A stretch of DNA of 64,000 nucleotides from Paenibacillus taihuensis (GTDB lineage Bacteria > Bacillota > Bacilli > Paenibacillales > Paenibacillaceae): NCBI RefSeq assembly GCF_003386535.1, contig NZ_QTTN01000033.1:1-64000 (forward strand). Direction: 5' to 3'. Within the stretch, counting starts at the first letter, position 1, and every line of letters begins with the position of its first letter. Under the pieces are notes generated by a model, which did no database searches, had not been told where the DNA came from, and saw only the letters and a list, made by a program, of their open reading frames with translations. Positions 41,569 to 49,745 of the stretch are shown here, in pieces. A program made the translations under genes and the position numbers.

Positions 41569-42432
41569 CTATACGACAAAATGGACCTCGATGCCCGATG
41601 GATCATGCGTAATAAGCGTACCGCCCTGCGTGCGTAGCGGAACGCTGGCAGCCTGTAAACGTGCAAAAACGGCCATTTGAGCCGTTTCGGAAGGCAGTAC
41701 GATTTGGTAATAATCGAGTCCCGGCGCGTTCGCCGGAGTCAAAGGTGCGCCGATGCCGGCCCATATATTGAGGCCGATGTGATGGTGGTAGCCGCCAGCC
41801 GAGATAAAGAGCGCCGAATCGCGCATAGAAGCGACGATGTCAAAACCAAGCACGTCGATGTAGAAATGCTCGGTCGTCGGCAGTTCCGTCACATGAAGAT
41901 GAATATGCCCGACGGTCGTGCCTGCAGGAAGGCCGTTCCAAGGCGAGTCACCTGCTTCTGCCAGCAAGCCCTCTTGATCGATTGGATCGAGGCCCATTTG
42001 CACATGACCTTGCTCATCCCACTTCCAAGAACTGCGCGGACGATCGCGGTAAATCTCGATGCCGTTGTTATCCGGATCGGCGATATAGAGCGCTTCGCTG
42101 ACAAGATGATCCGAGTGCCCGATATGAATGCCGGTACCCTGCAGATGGCGCAGCGATAGGCCAAGCGACTTCCGGTCCGGCACAAGCAGCGCAAAATGGT
42201 ATAAGCCCGCGCCAGAGCGGCGCGGACGCGGCATTGCACCCGGAATTTCACGCAGCTGTAGAAGCGGCTGGCTCGCGTCAGGCACGCCGAGCGCCGCTGT
42301 CCCTTCCTGCCGGTCGATGAGCTGAAGCCCGACGATCTCGCAATAAAAGCGGATCGATCTCTCCAAGTCACTTACCCGCAGCTGCACAAGCCCAATCCGA
42401 GTTTCAGCTGCTATAGCTGCTGCTGATGACAT
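41569..42432 (-). CDS. catE: Catechol-2,3-dioxygenase-like VOC protein (CatE)
   Basis: 287 residues made of two vicinal-oxygen-chelate modules. The segments GLYHFALLVPDRKSLG, GHSDHLVSEALYIADPDNNGIEIY, GHIHLHV and SAGGYHHHIGLNIWAG closely match Bacillus subtilis CatE (YfiE) as I remember it. Likely metal ligands are a His in 176-180, a His in 216-218, and E282. Such enzymes cleave catechols or act on related diols. GGGAGGTGG precedes the ATG. It is 22 bp downstream of a TIM-barrel isomerase and shares its promoter. Confidence 0.82.
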   Translation of the reverse strand: MSSAAAIAAETRIGLVQLRVSDLERSIRFYCEIVGLQLIDRQEGTAALGVPDASQPLLQLREIPGAMPRPRRSGAGLYHFALLVPDRKSLGLSLRHLQGTGIHIGHSDHLVSEALYIADPDNNGIEIYRDRPRSSWKWDEQGHVQMGLDPIDQEGLLAEAGDSPWNGLPAGTTVGHIHLHVTELPTTEHFYIDVLGFDIVASMRDSALFISAGGYHHHIGLNIWAGIGAPLTPANAPGLDYYQIVLPSETAQMAVFARLQAASVPLRTQGGTLITHDPSGIEVHFVV

Positions 42433-42453
42433 TTTCCGCCACCTCCCACTATG

Positions 42454-43287
42454 TTATAGATAGTCGGCAACGATGGCTTTAATGCGATCAAGTCCAGCCC
42501 ACATATCGCCAGGTCCGTCATAAATGAGTACGATGGCGCCGTTAAACTCGGCAGCACGAACGGTATTTAAACATTTTATAAATTCGTCATGGTCAGGGTA
42601 GCCCTGATCGTCATATTGCGCTTTGGCATGTACGGACACGCTGCGCGGGAGCGTGAGCGGGAACTCGTCATATTTGGCCTTGAACTTGAAATTGCCGAAG
42701 TCTGTGATGAAGTCCGCATTGTTGCCGACAAGGTCAAGCAGCTTCACGCAGGATGCGCCTGTCGAAGTGAGCGACTTGAAGTTCTCCGAGATGATGCGTA
42801 CGTTCTTGCTCTGCGACTGCGAGTACTCGCTAAGCCGGTTGAGCGCATCTGCGGATAGACGGATAGCTTCTTCGTTATCCGGAGCCTCTTCGCCAGCAAC
42901 AATACGGATTTGTTTCGCGCCGGCAAGCGATGCGATGTCGATCCACTGCTGCATGCAGCGAATGTCCGCTTCGCGGCGTTCTTCATCCGCGTTCGTCAGA
43001 TCGCCGTAATCGAGCAGGAGCGTATCGAACTTGATGCCCGCTGATTGGAATGCTTCCTTCAGCTCCTGCAGGTAAGCCGGTTCTGTAGAAGGAAAGTGAA
43101 AGTGACATACTTCCGCCGCCTGGTACCCTCTTCTTGCCAGCTCCGCAGGCAATTCAAGCAGTGTCAGCACCTGCGGCTGTTCCGTCACATGCGTCTCGTG
43201 CTGTTTCGCCTCCGCGTTCCATGCTGTAAAGCGCAGCGGGCCAAGCAGGCGATGCAAACTCCACGTACTAATGGACAAATAAGACAT
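42454..43287 (-). CDS. Sugar phosphate isomerase/epimerase (TIM barrel)
   Basis: 277 residues of the AP-endonuclease-2-like TIM-barrel group. Segments include ISTWSLHRLLGPL, YQAAEVCHFHFPS, QIRIVAGEE, VRIISENF, FITDFGNFKFKAKYD, SVSVHAKAQYDDQG and IVLIYDGPGD. The ligand positions E (ISENF), D (TDFGN), H (VHAK) and a final acidic residue are partly conserved; the last strand reads VLIYD rather than SLE. Substrate unknown. GAGGAGGG precedes the ATG, and a candidate extended -10 promoter lies at 43338. Confidence 0.8.
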   Translation of the reverse strand: MSYLSISTWSLHRLLGPLRFTAWNAEAKQHETHVTEQPQVLTLLELPAELARRGYQAAEVCHFHFPSTEPAYLQELKEAFQSAGIKFDTLLLDYGDLTNADEERREADIRCMQQWIDIASLAGAKQIRIVAGEEAPDNEEAIRLSADALNRLSEYSQSQSKNVRIISENFKSLTSTGASCVKLLDLVGNNADFITDFGNFKFKAKYDEFPLTLPRSVSVHAKAQYDDQGYPDHDEFIKCLNTVRAAEFNGAIVLIYDGPGDMWAGLDRIKAIVADYL

Positions 43288-43337
43288 TGATAAGCCCTCC
43301 TCGTTCTGAATGAAAGCGGTATACAGGAAATGTCCTT

Positions 43338-43366
43338 ATGGTATCACATTCCAGTTCATTTACCAA
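43338..43366 (-). promoter_or_regulatory. Promoter of the isomerase-catE unit
   Basis: On the minus strand TTGGTA (43361-43366) and TACCAT (43338-43343) are 17 bp apart, with TGA just before the -10 (extended -10). Confidence 0.45.
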
Positions 43367-43394
43367 TTTCAAGAAAGCGACATGAAGGGTAATA

Positions 43395-43423
43395 TTTTCA
43401 CAAAAAGCATCCTGGTATATAAT
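43395..43423 (+). promoter_or_regulatory. Promoter of the ParB-like gene
   Basis: TTTTCA (43395-43400) and a perfect TATAAT (43418-43423) with 17-bp spacing. Confidence 0.6.
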
Positions 43424-43509
43424 ACGGTTGACTAGCACACTTAAAGCGGAAAACGAGAGAAATCAAGAGATTGCGCTTCACTTGAGATAGCTACGATAGG
43501 AGAACTGAT

Positions 43510-44712
43510 ATGGATATTATTCAAATCCCAATTCATTTGATCGATGAGGACGAGGACCAGCCGCGTTACCAGTTCGACGAGGAAGCACTGCAGGAGCTGG
43601 CGAAGAGCATTGAAGAGATCGGCTTGCTCTCGCCGATTAAAGTGCGGACGACGGCGGGCGGACGCTATAAAATCATTTACGGCAACCGGCGCTACAAAGC
43701 GAGCATGATGCTCGGCAAGCCGTCGATGCCCTGCATCGTGTCGAGCGCGACCGATGAGATGGAAATTTATTTGGAGCAGATCGCGGAGAACTTGACGCGT
43801 GAGGGCTTCTCGCCGATCGAGGAAGCGGAAGCGTTTCATAAGCTGATGCATGAATCGAAGTTCAACAGCTCGCTGAAGTTTCTCGCGAGCAAGCTTGGCA
43901 AGCCGGAGAGCTATATCAAGAACAAGTGCGAGCTGCTCAAGTTCGGCAATTCGGTGCGGAAGCTGATCGTGAGCGGCACGGAAATCCGCGAAGGCAAGCT
44001 GACCGAGGATCAGCTGCTGCCGATCAAGGATTTGCCGATCGAGCATCGCGATCCGCTCGCGCATATTATTGCGCGCGATGCGCTGCCCGTCAGCGATGTG
44101 AAGAAGATCGCGAAGCTGTTCAAGGACAAGGAGATTTCCTCGGGCACGAAGGACAAGCTGCTGTACAAGAACGGGTACGAGCTGCTGCAAACCTGGTCCA
44201 CGGTGCAGCAAAATAAAGCGGAACGCGAGCGGGCCGCGGAGCAGAAGGCGGAGCAAGCCGAGCGCGCAGCCGCGGCGAAGGCGGAGAAGGCGCGGCTCGC
44301 GGCGGAAGCCGCGGAGCGCGAAGCAGCCGCGGGGGCGGCGAGCGCGAGTGCGAGCGTGAGCGCGGGCGGTGCTGGTGTGAGCGGCGTTGGCGCGGGCGTG
44401 ATTGGCGAGGGTGCGGGCGGCGTTGGCGGAGCGCTTAGCGCGCGAGCGGGCGCCGCGCTGGAAGCCGCGGTGGCTGGCGTGCTGACGACGCAAGCGGAGC
44501 GCTCGGCCGCCGGCGTGCTCGCCGAGCTGCAGCAGCTGCTGAGCGCCCTGCCGGTTCTGTCGGCGGCGCCTGCCGAGCTGCTCGCTGGTATCACGGACGC
44601 AGGCGAGCTGCAAGCCGTGATCGGGAGCATCGACCAGCTGCTGAGTGCGCTGGAGCTGCGGTCTTCAGAGCTTCAGGCCGTCCGCGACCTTGCTGAAACA
44701 CGTGTAAACTAA
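43510..44712 (+). CDS. Orphan ParB/Spo0J-like CTPase-type DNA-binding protein
   Basis: 400 residues. The N-terminal ParB/Srx domain has DEDQPRYQFDEEAL, the nucleotide-binding box GNRRYKA at 58-64 (GERRWRA in chromosomal ParB) and ENLTREGFSPIEEAEAF at 93-109. A helix-turn-helix region follows (about 120-150), then an Ala/Glu/Lys coiled coil and a low-complexity Ala/Gly/Val/Ser stretch (about 225-350), unusual for Spo0J or Noc. The C-terminal helix pair (about 350-400) may dimerise. No parA is adjacent, so it is not the chromosomal segregation pair. GGAGA precedes the ATG; a terminator follows. Confidence 0.85.
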   Translation: MDIIQIPIHLIDEDEDQPRYQFDEEALQELAKSIEEIGLLSPIKVRTTAGGRYKIIYGNRRYKASMMLGKPSMPCIVSSATDEMEIYLEQIAENLTREGFSPIEEAEAFHKLMHESKFNSSLKFLASKLGKPESYIKNKCELLKFGNSVRKLIVSGTEIREGKLTEDQLLPIKDLPIEHRDPLAHIIARDALPVSDVKKIAKLFKDKEISSGTKDKLLYKNGYELLQTWSTVQQNKAERERAAEQKAEQAERAAAAKAEKARLAAEAAEREAAAGAASASASVSAGGAGVSGVGAGVIGEGAGGVGGALSARAGAALEAAVAGVLTTQAERSAAGVLAELQQLLSALPVLSAAPAELLAGITDAGELQAVIGSIDQLLSALELRSSELQAVRDLAETRVN

Positions 44713-44761
44713 TCATTTTTTTAGTGAAATCTGGTGAACTTCTCCCGGATTCACAATCGAG

Positions 44762-44797
44762 CCTTCTGCTGTATTACTATAAGCAGGAGGTTTTTTG
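44762..44797 (+). terminator. Terminator of the ParB-like gene
   Basis: CCTTCTGCT and AGCAGGAGG pair with one G-U and an 11-nt loop, followed by six T residues. Confidence 0.75.
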
Positions 44798-44836
44798 TTT
44801 GACAGACTTTGCGCGAGAAAGTGAAGGTGTTTACGT

Positions 44837-45844
44837 ATGAGAGTTGTGATTCTAGGCGGTACCGGCAACATTAGTACAAGCATTGTTCGTCTATTGGTGG
44901 CTCAGGGACACGAGGTCACTTGCTATAACCGCGGTCAAAGTGGAAGCGATCTCCCTGCGGGCGTTCGTGTTATTAACGGGGATCGCAAAGATCGTGAAAC
45001 GTTCGAGCAAACGATGCAGCAGGAGCAGTTTGATGCAGCCATCGATATGATCAGCTTCGACAAGGAAGATGCGGCAAGCAGCCTGCGTGCGTTCCGCGGC
45101 GTGAAGCATTTTGTCCAATGCTCTACCGTGTGTACATATGGCGTCGATTACGACTGGATGCCAGTGACGGAGGATCACCCGCTTCGACCAATCAGCGGTT
45201 ACGGCCGCGGCAAGGCGGAGGCGGACCAGCTGCTGCTGGAAGCATACTACCGCGAAGGCTTCCCGGTTACGATTCTGAAGCCATCGACAACGTACGGTCC
45301 GCAAAGCGGCATCCTGCGTCAAGTCGCTTGGGACTTCACATGGATCGATCGCATTCTGAAGGGCAAGCCGCTGCTCATCTGCGGCGACGGCAAGGCGCTC
45401 CATTCCTTCATGCACGTTGACGATGCGGCAAAAGCATTCGCCGGCGTTCTCGGCAAAGCGCACTGCATCGGCCAAACGTACAACGTCGTTCCGCGCAGCT
45501 TCACGACATGGGAGCAGCACCACAAGCTCGCGATGAAGGTGCTGGGCCGGGAAGTCGAGCTCGTTGGCGTGTCGCTGGATACGCTCAACTCGATCGATGC
45601 AGGCCGCTTCGGCATTTGCAATGAGATTTTTGCGCATAACGTGTACTACAGCTCGGAGCGCCTGATGCGCGATGTGCCTGAATTCGTGCCGACAATCTCG
45701 CTCGAGGAAGGTATGATCGAGGTGTTCGAAGCGATGAAGCAAGGCGACCGCATCCCGAACTCCGACAACGAGACATGGGAAGACGAAATCATCGAAGCGC
45801 ACCACCGCGCGTTCGCTTCTCTCGCTTCCGCTGCCAAAGCATAA
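44837..45844 (+). CDS. NAD-dependent epimerase/dehydratase (extended SDR)
   Basis: 335 residues. The N-terminal GGTGNIS loop (about 7-13) binds NAD(P), and an active-site Ser (QCSTVCTYG) and YGRGK (Y-x3-K) follow. LKPSTTYGPQSG and SFMHVDDAAKAF are typical of nucleotide-sugar epimerase-like SDRs. The substrate is unknown; similar proteins are also annotated as mRNA-binding-like SDRs. A perfect TTGACA lies at 44799-44804, but no matching -10 is seen before the start. A strong terminator follows the stop. Confidence 0.85.
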   Translation: MRVVILGGTGNISTSIVRLLVAQGHEVTCYNRGQSGSDLPAGVRVINGDRKDRETFEQTMQQEQFDAAIDMISFDKEDAASSLRAFRGVKHFVQCSTVCTYGVDYDWMPVTEDHPLRPISGYGRGKAEADQLLLEAYYREGFPVTILKPSTTYGPQSGILRQVAWDFTWIDRILKGKPLLICGDGKALHSFMHVDDAAKAFAGVLGKAHCIGQTYNVVPRSFTTWEQHHKLAMKVLGREVELVGVSLDTLNSIDAGRFGICNEIFAHNVYYSSERLMRDVPEFVPTISLEEGMIEVFEAMKQGDRIPNSDNETWEDEIIEAHHRAFASLASAAKA

Positions 45845-45849
45845 TATAG

Positions 45850-45884
45850 AAAAGGACGAAGCCTGGGCTTCGTCCCTTTTTTGT
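45850..45884 (+). terminator. Terminator of the SDR gene
   Basis: GGACGAAGCC and GGCTTCGTCC with a short loop, followed by CTTTTTTG. Confidence 0.88.
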
Positions 45885-45925
45885 TGGGGGAGTGGCGCCA
45901 AGTGCTGGCTGCCACTGTGCTAGCC

Positions 45926-46665
45926 AATTCGACCTACGAGAGAGGCTTTTTCCTCTCTCAGTCCGACGATACCCCACTTTCGCGCGATGAGAGAGGGTTT
46001 TCCCGCTTTCAGACCACTAACCACCGCTCCAACTACCCAATTCGACCTGCGAGAGAGGCTTTTCCCTCTCTCAGCCCGACTTGCCCCCACTTTCGCGCGA
46101 TGAGAGAGGCTTTTCCCGCTTTCAGACCACTAATTACTGCTCTAACTACCCATTTCGCCCTACGAGAGAGGCTTTTCCCTCTCTCAGCCCGACTTGCCCC
46201 CACTTTCGCCCTGAGAGAGAGGGTTTTCCCGCTTTCAACTTTCTACATGGGAGAGGAAGCTTGCTCCAAACTCCAGGTTACTTGGGGGACGACGCTGAGA
46301 GATCCACTTTGGCTCACTCACCCACCATTCCGTACAATTCTGCCGCTGAGAGTCCGTATTTGGCTCTCTCAGCATTCCAAACTAACTAGTTACTCCCAAC
46401 TCCGGCGCCGAGAGATCCACTTCAGCTCTCTCACCCACCATTCGGCGCATTTCTAACCCTGAGAGATCCCACGTAGCTCTCTCAGCATTCCAAACTAACG
46501 AGTTACTCGCAACTCTGACGCTGAGAGATCCATTTGGGCACTCACACCTACCATTCGGCGCATCTCTGCCGCTGAGAGTCCCTATTTGGCTCTCTCAGCT
46601 TTCAAAACCAACCAGTTACTCGCAATTCCGGCGCCGAGAGGTCCATTTTGCCACTCTCACCCACC
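45926..46665. repeat. Hairpin-repeat array, 113-bp higher-order unit (51 + 62)
   Basis: About thirteen hairpin units with GAGAGAGG...CTCTCTCAG or GCTGAGAG...CTCTCTCA arms start near 45936, 45986, 46049, 46099, 46162, 46211, 46294, 46345, 46407, 46458, 46520, 46571 and 46632. Spacing alternates between about 51 and 62 bp, so a 113-bp dimer repeats across the array, with one disruption near 46230-46290. Two spacer types alternate, one containing CACCCACCATTC and the other TTCCAAACTAA...AGTTACTC. The array fills the gap between convergent genes, right after a terminator. Short open frames through it have no ribosome sites. Confidence 0.92.
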
Positions 46666-46693
46666 AGCCTCACTCTCCCCGCCGCCACAAACA

Positions 46694-47650
46694 CTACAAC
46701 AGCAGCCGATCCAGCCCGATCGCGCTGATGAGCATGCGCTCCTTCTTGCTGCCGAGCAGCTGCTGGGTCCAGTCGACGAAGCCGCCGTCGCCGATGAAAT
46801 GCTCGCGGCCGGCGATGGTCGTCATAATCGTGAACTGCAAGCCGAGATAGTAGGCGTTGTCCTTCGGCGGCACAACCTTCACAACCAGCTCCGGCGCACG
46901 TTCGCCCAAGAACTGAACTGTCCGCTCGATCAGCCCCTCGCCGTCCTTATACCCGCCGCGGCCGCTAATTAGCACCTCGATCTCGGCACCGAATTGTTCG
47001 CCGAACATGTCGCGGTACATCGAGACATGCTCCCATACCGCTTCTTTCTCGAACCCGTACGAGCCGCTGTCCCTGCCCGCCGTCACCATCGCGTACAGCG
47101 CAAAATGCGTTAGAAATCCCGGCAGGTCCGGGAACTTCTGCGCTCTGACATGGCGATGCGTCGTGGACAGCCTGACCGGCTCGGGATGATTGCGCAGCGC
47201 GCCGGACTGCACGCCGTCGGCAATATGCAGCGCGAGCAGATTGGTCACATCGGCGACGACTTCGGTGCCGCGAAGAGCGGAGATGATCTTGTTCTGGTCG
47301 GCCTTCGCCACGACCGAACAAGAGCCGAGCGGCGCGACCGGCGACAGCTGCACCGGCGCATAGCCACGCTCCTGCGCGATCGCGAGCAGCGCAAGCTCCA
47401 GCCGCTTGAGCGCAAGAGAATCGACAACCGCCGGCTTCACGAAGCGGTTCTCCCGGTAGCTGCGCAGCAGCTCGCTCGGCCGCTTATCCGCCGCACGCCG
47501 GCGAAACACCTCCAGCATGAGCGTATTGAAATCCGCTCCGGACAGCTCCTCTGCCAGCAGCGCCACCAGCTCCCGGTGCCCAAGCTCAAGCAGAATGCGG
47601 TTCAACTCCCCGCGTCCCTGATCCTCCACGCCATCAATCCCCTTCTCCAT
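46694..47650 (-). CDS. Conserved protein with class II aminoacyl-tRNA-synthetase-like motifs
   Basis: About 318 residues, no signal peptide. It contains APLGSCSVVAKADQNKII and LRGTEVVADVTNLLALHIADG, then an arginine-rich VRLSTTHRHVRAQKF...FLTHFALYAMVTAGRD segment resembling class II motif 2. It ends with ISAIGLDRLLL, which resembles motif 3 (GLDR). This suggests a class-II synthetase-like catalytic fold without a tRNA-binding domain, as in HisZ, BirA or PoxA relatives. The function is unknown and the assignment is by eye. ATG 47650 has GAGGGGG 9 nt upstream. It converges on the SDR gene across the repeat array. Confidence 0.6.
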   Translation of the reverse strand: MEKGIDGVEDQGRGELNRILLELGHRELVALLAEELSGADFNTLMLEVFRRRAADKRPSELLRSYRENRFVKPAVVDSLALKRLELALLAIAQERGYAPVQLSPVAPLGSCSVVAKADQNKIISALRGTEVVADVTNLLALHIADGVQSGALRNHPEPVRLSTTHRHVRAQKFPDLPGFLTHFALYAMVTAGRDSGSYGFEKEAVWEHVSMYRDMFGEQFGAEIEVLISGRGGYKDGEGLIERTVQFLGERAPELVVKVVPPKDNAYYLGLQFTIMTTIAGREHFIGDGGFVDWTQQLLGSKKERMLISAIGLDRLLL

Positions 47651-47727
47651 CGCGACCATCCCCCTCGATTATTTCTCTCACTTTATCACAAATCGCCCGC
47701 CAGCGGCTCGCGAACAACAAGAAAATC

Positions 47728-47762
47728 CCCGCCGCTCAAATGAGCAGGCAGGGATTCTGCAA
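47728..47762 (-). terminator. Terminator of the ABC/GH99-like operon
   Basis: AATCCC..GCC..GCTC and GAGC..GGC..GGGGATT arms form an interrupted stem, followed on the minus strand by TTTTC. Confidence 0.65.
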
Positions 47763-47791
47763 ATCCGCATTGCTACCAACTCTGCTGCCAA

Positions 47792-48898
47792 CTAGCTGTC
47801 GCGTCCAAAAACGTTCCGAATCGCCTCCAGATACCTCATCCCATGAACCGTATCCGGCTCGAGATAGCCGCCTTCCGTCCACTCGTTCCACGCATAAATC
47901 GTGAACATGCGCAGAGCGAGATCGGACGTGTCGAGGTATTCCTTTATCTGCCTTAGCATCTCCTCGAACGCCTCCGGCGTATTGCCCGTCAACACCGGCG
48001 AATATGGATACTCCCCCTTCACATAAGGCTGATCCCAGCTGCAGCGCGGGCTCGGGTCCCATCCCATCGTTGCGTTCGGATAATACGGCACATCGAACGT
48101 ATCGCGAAACCGCGGCCATCGCCGCATCGCCTCTTCCGCGCACTCCACATAAGGCGCAGAGGGGAACGCGTCCGGCTCCGCATGATGAATCCACACATAC
48201 GACGTCACGCTGTCGATGCCGAGCTCGGCAACCAGCGCATTAGTGTCGGCCCCGATGACCTCTCGATGCTGATCGTTCAGCCCCCACTCGACGAGATTCA
48301 AGTGCAGCTCCCCGCAGCCAGCCTCCCGCGTCTTCTTACGGAATGACTCCAGCGCCGCCTTCGTCGCTTCAATGCTGCCGAGACCTTTGATCAACGTGTG
48401 GCATTCATAGATGGAGAAGTAGAGCTTGCCATCTATCCGCAGGAAGTTAGGCTCATTAAAATATTTGATGATTAAATAATCCGTCATCGCATCAAACCGC
48501 TCGCGCGACACCTCGTTATGGTTCGCCCACATGATGCCGAAGCGCAGCCGATTCCGGTTGTTCGCCTGCAGGAACCCGTCCTCAAGCGCCCGATGCAGGA
48601 ACGGTCCCTCGCCGCCTCCAAGATCCCAATACCAATCATAGAGAAAAGAAGTGATGCCATGATCAGCTGCGGCAGCAATCTGCTTCTCCGATACGGCGGG
48701 ATCGGACTCGTCCAGCTCGCCCCAGAGCGGCACCTTCGGCTGCTCATGCCCTGGGAAGCGCGGCTTGGCGTCACGCAGCGACGGCCATTCCGTCCAGCCC
48801 TCTCCTTTTACCGCTTCATTCTTCGGATCGGGATGCCACTGGGGAAAATAATACACCGCCACTTCATAAGCCCTATTCGGCTCGCTCACATTCATCAT
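47792..48898 (-). CDS. WbsX/GH99-like domain protein
   Basis: 368 residues, no signal peptide. It opens with VAVYYFPQWHPDPKN, has GITSFLYDWYWDLGGG and FGIMWANHNEV, and ends with FTIYAWNEWTEGGYLEPD, the hallmark of the WbsX / GH99-like family. GH99 proper contains endo-mannosidases; WbsX-like proteins occur in polysaccharide clusters. An intracellular role on an imported oligosaccharide fits its position as last gene of the importer operon. Tandem ATG codons directly follow GAGGAG; GTG at the fourth codon has better spacing. Confidence 0.82.
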   Translation of the reverse strand: MMNVSEPNRAYEVAVYYFPQWHPDPKNEAVKGEGWTEWPSLRDAKPRFPGHEQPKVPLWGELDESDPAVSEKQIAAAADHGITSFLYDWYWDLGGGEGPFLHRALEDGFLQANNRNRLRFGIMWANHNEVSRERFDAMTDYLIIKYFNEPNFLRIDGKLYFSIYECHTLIKGLGSIEATKAALESFRKKTREAGCGELHLNLVEWGLNDQHREVIGADTNALVAELGIDSVTSYVWIHHAEPDAFPSAPYVECAEEAMRRWPRFRDTFDVPYYPNATMGWDPSPRCSWDQPYVKGEYPYSPVLTGNTPEAFEEMLRQIKEYLDTSDLALRMFTIYAWNEWTEGGYLEPDTVHGMRYLEAIRNVFGRDS

Positions 48899-48917
48899 CT
48901 CCTCATCATCCTACTGA

Positions 48918-49745
48918 CTAACCTTTCACAGCCCCGGCCGTCAGCCCCCGAAGCATATACTTCTGCGTGAATGCAAACAGCACGATGAGCGGCAGAACCG
49001 CGAGCACGCTTACGGCGAATACAGGACCGTAGTTCACCGACTGCTTGTTGAACATGAACTGCACAATTTGCGGCATCAGCGTCATTCGGTTCGGGTTGTT
49101 CAAGAAGATCAGCGGTGTCAGAAAATCATTCCAAACCCCGTACACGTTCGTCACAATAAACGTCCCCGTCGCCGGCAGCAGCAGCGGGAAAATGATCAGC
49201 CAGTACAGACGCAGCGGCCCGCAGCCATCGAGGTTTGCCGACTCCTCCAGCTCGCGCGGAATCGATTTCGTGAACGCCGCATAGAGGAACGAGGCGAACG
49301 GGATGAAGCCAGCCGTGTAGATGAGCACGAGCAGCGTCCGTGTATTCATCAGGTGGATGTCGACCGCCATCCTGAAGAGCGGAATGAGCGAGCCCACCCC
49401 TGGGATGATCATACCGGACAGGAAGAACAGGTATGCGAACCGGAACAGCCGCTCCGTCCGACGTGACAGCACGTAGCCGGCCATCGATGCCACAAATATA
49501 GTCAGCAGCAGAGCGCCCGCCGTAATGAGCACCGTGTTCGACAGTCCCTGGAAGAAGTCCATATCGCGGAAAGCCGACTTATAGTAATCCAGATACAAGC
49601 TATGCGGCAGCTCGAAAGGCTTGAAGAAGTAGCGCGGCTCCTTGAAGCTCATCTCCAGGAGGAAGACGACCGGGAATAGAAAAGCGAGCGCAGCGAGAAA
49701 AAGAATTCCTTCGAGCAGCAGTGACGGACGTTTGTTTAATCCCAT
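48918..49745 (-). CDS. Carbohydrate ABC transporter permease (MalG type)
   Basis: 275 residues, six membrane segments. The EAA-type loop reads LEESANLDGCGPLRLYWLIIFPLLLP. GGAGGTC lies upstream of the ATG, which overlaps the stop of the partner gene by one base (TAATG). It forms a pair with the MalF-type protein at 49745. Confidence 0.9.
   Translation of the reverse strand: MGLNKRPSLLLEGILFLAALAFLFPVVFLLEMSFKEPRYFFKPFELPHSLYLDYYKSAFRDMDFFQGLSNTVLITAGALLLTIFVASMAGYVLSRRTERLFRFAYLFFLSGMIIPGVGSLIPLFRMAVDIHLMNTRTLLVLIYTAGFIPFASFLYAAFTKSIPRELEESANLDGCGPLRLYWLIIFPLLLPATGTFIVTNVYGVWNDFLTPLIFLNNPNRMTLMPQIVQFMFNKQSVNYGPVFAVSVLAVLPLIVLFAFTQKYMLRGLTAGAVKG

Noticed and set aside
43441-44613. 390-codon minus-strand ORF antisense to the ParB-like gene
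   Set aside because: Arg/Ala/Leu-rich shadow of a GC-rich coding region; the plus strand carries the clear ParB motifs, promoter, ribosome site and terminator.
44694-44709. parS site at the 3' end of the ParB-like gene
   Set aside because: Only the central CACGTG and a few flanking bases match TGTTTCACGTGAAACA, and it lies within the coding end.
45926-46665. CRISPR array
   Set aside because: Spacers are themselves repeated in two alternating types, repeats are hairpin units of variable sequence, and no cas gene is nearby. The same applies to the 52-kb array.
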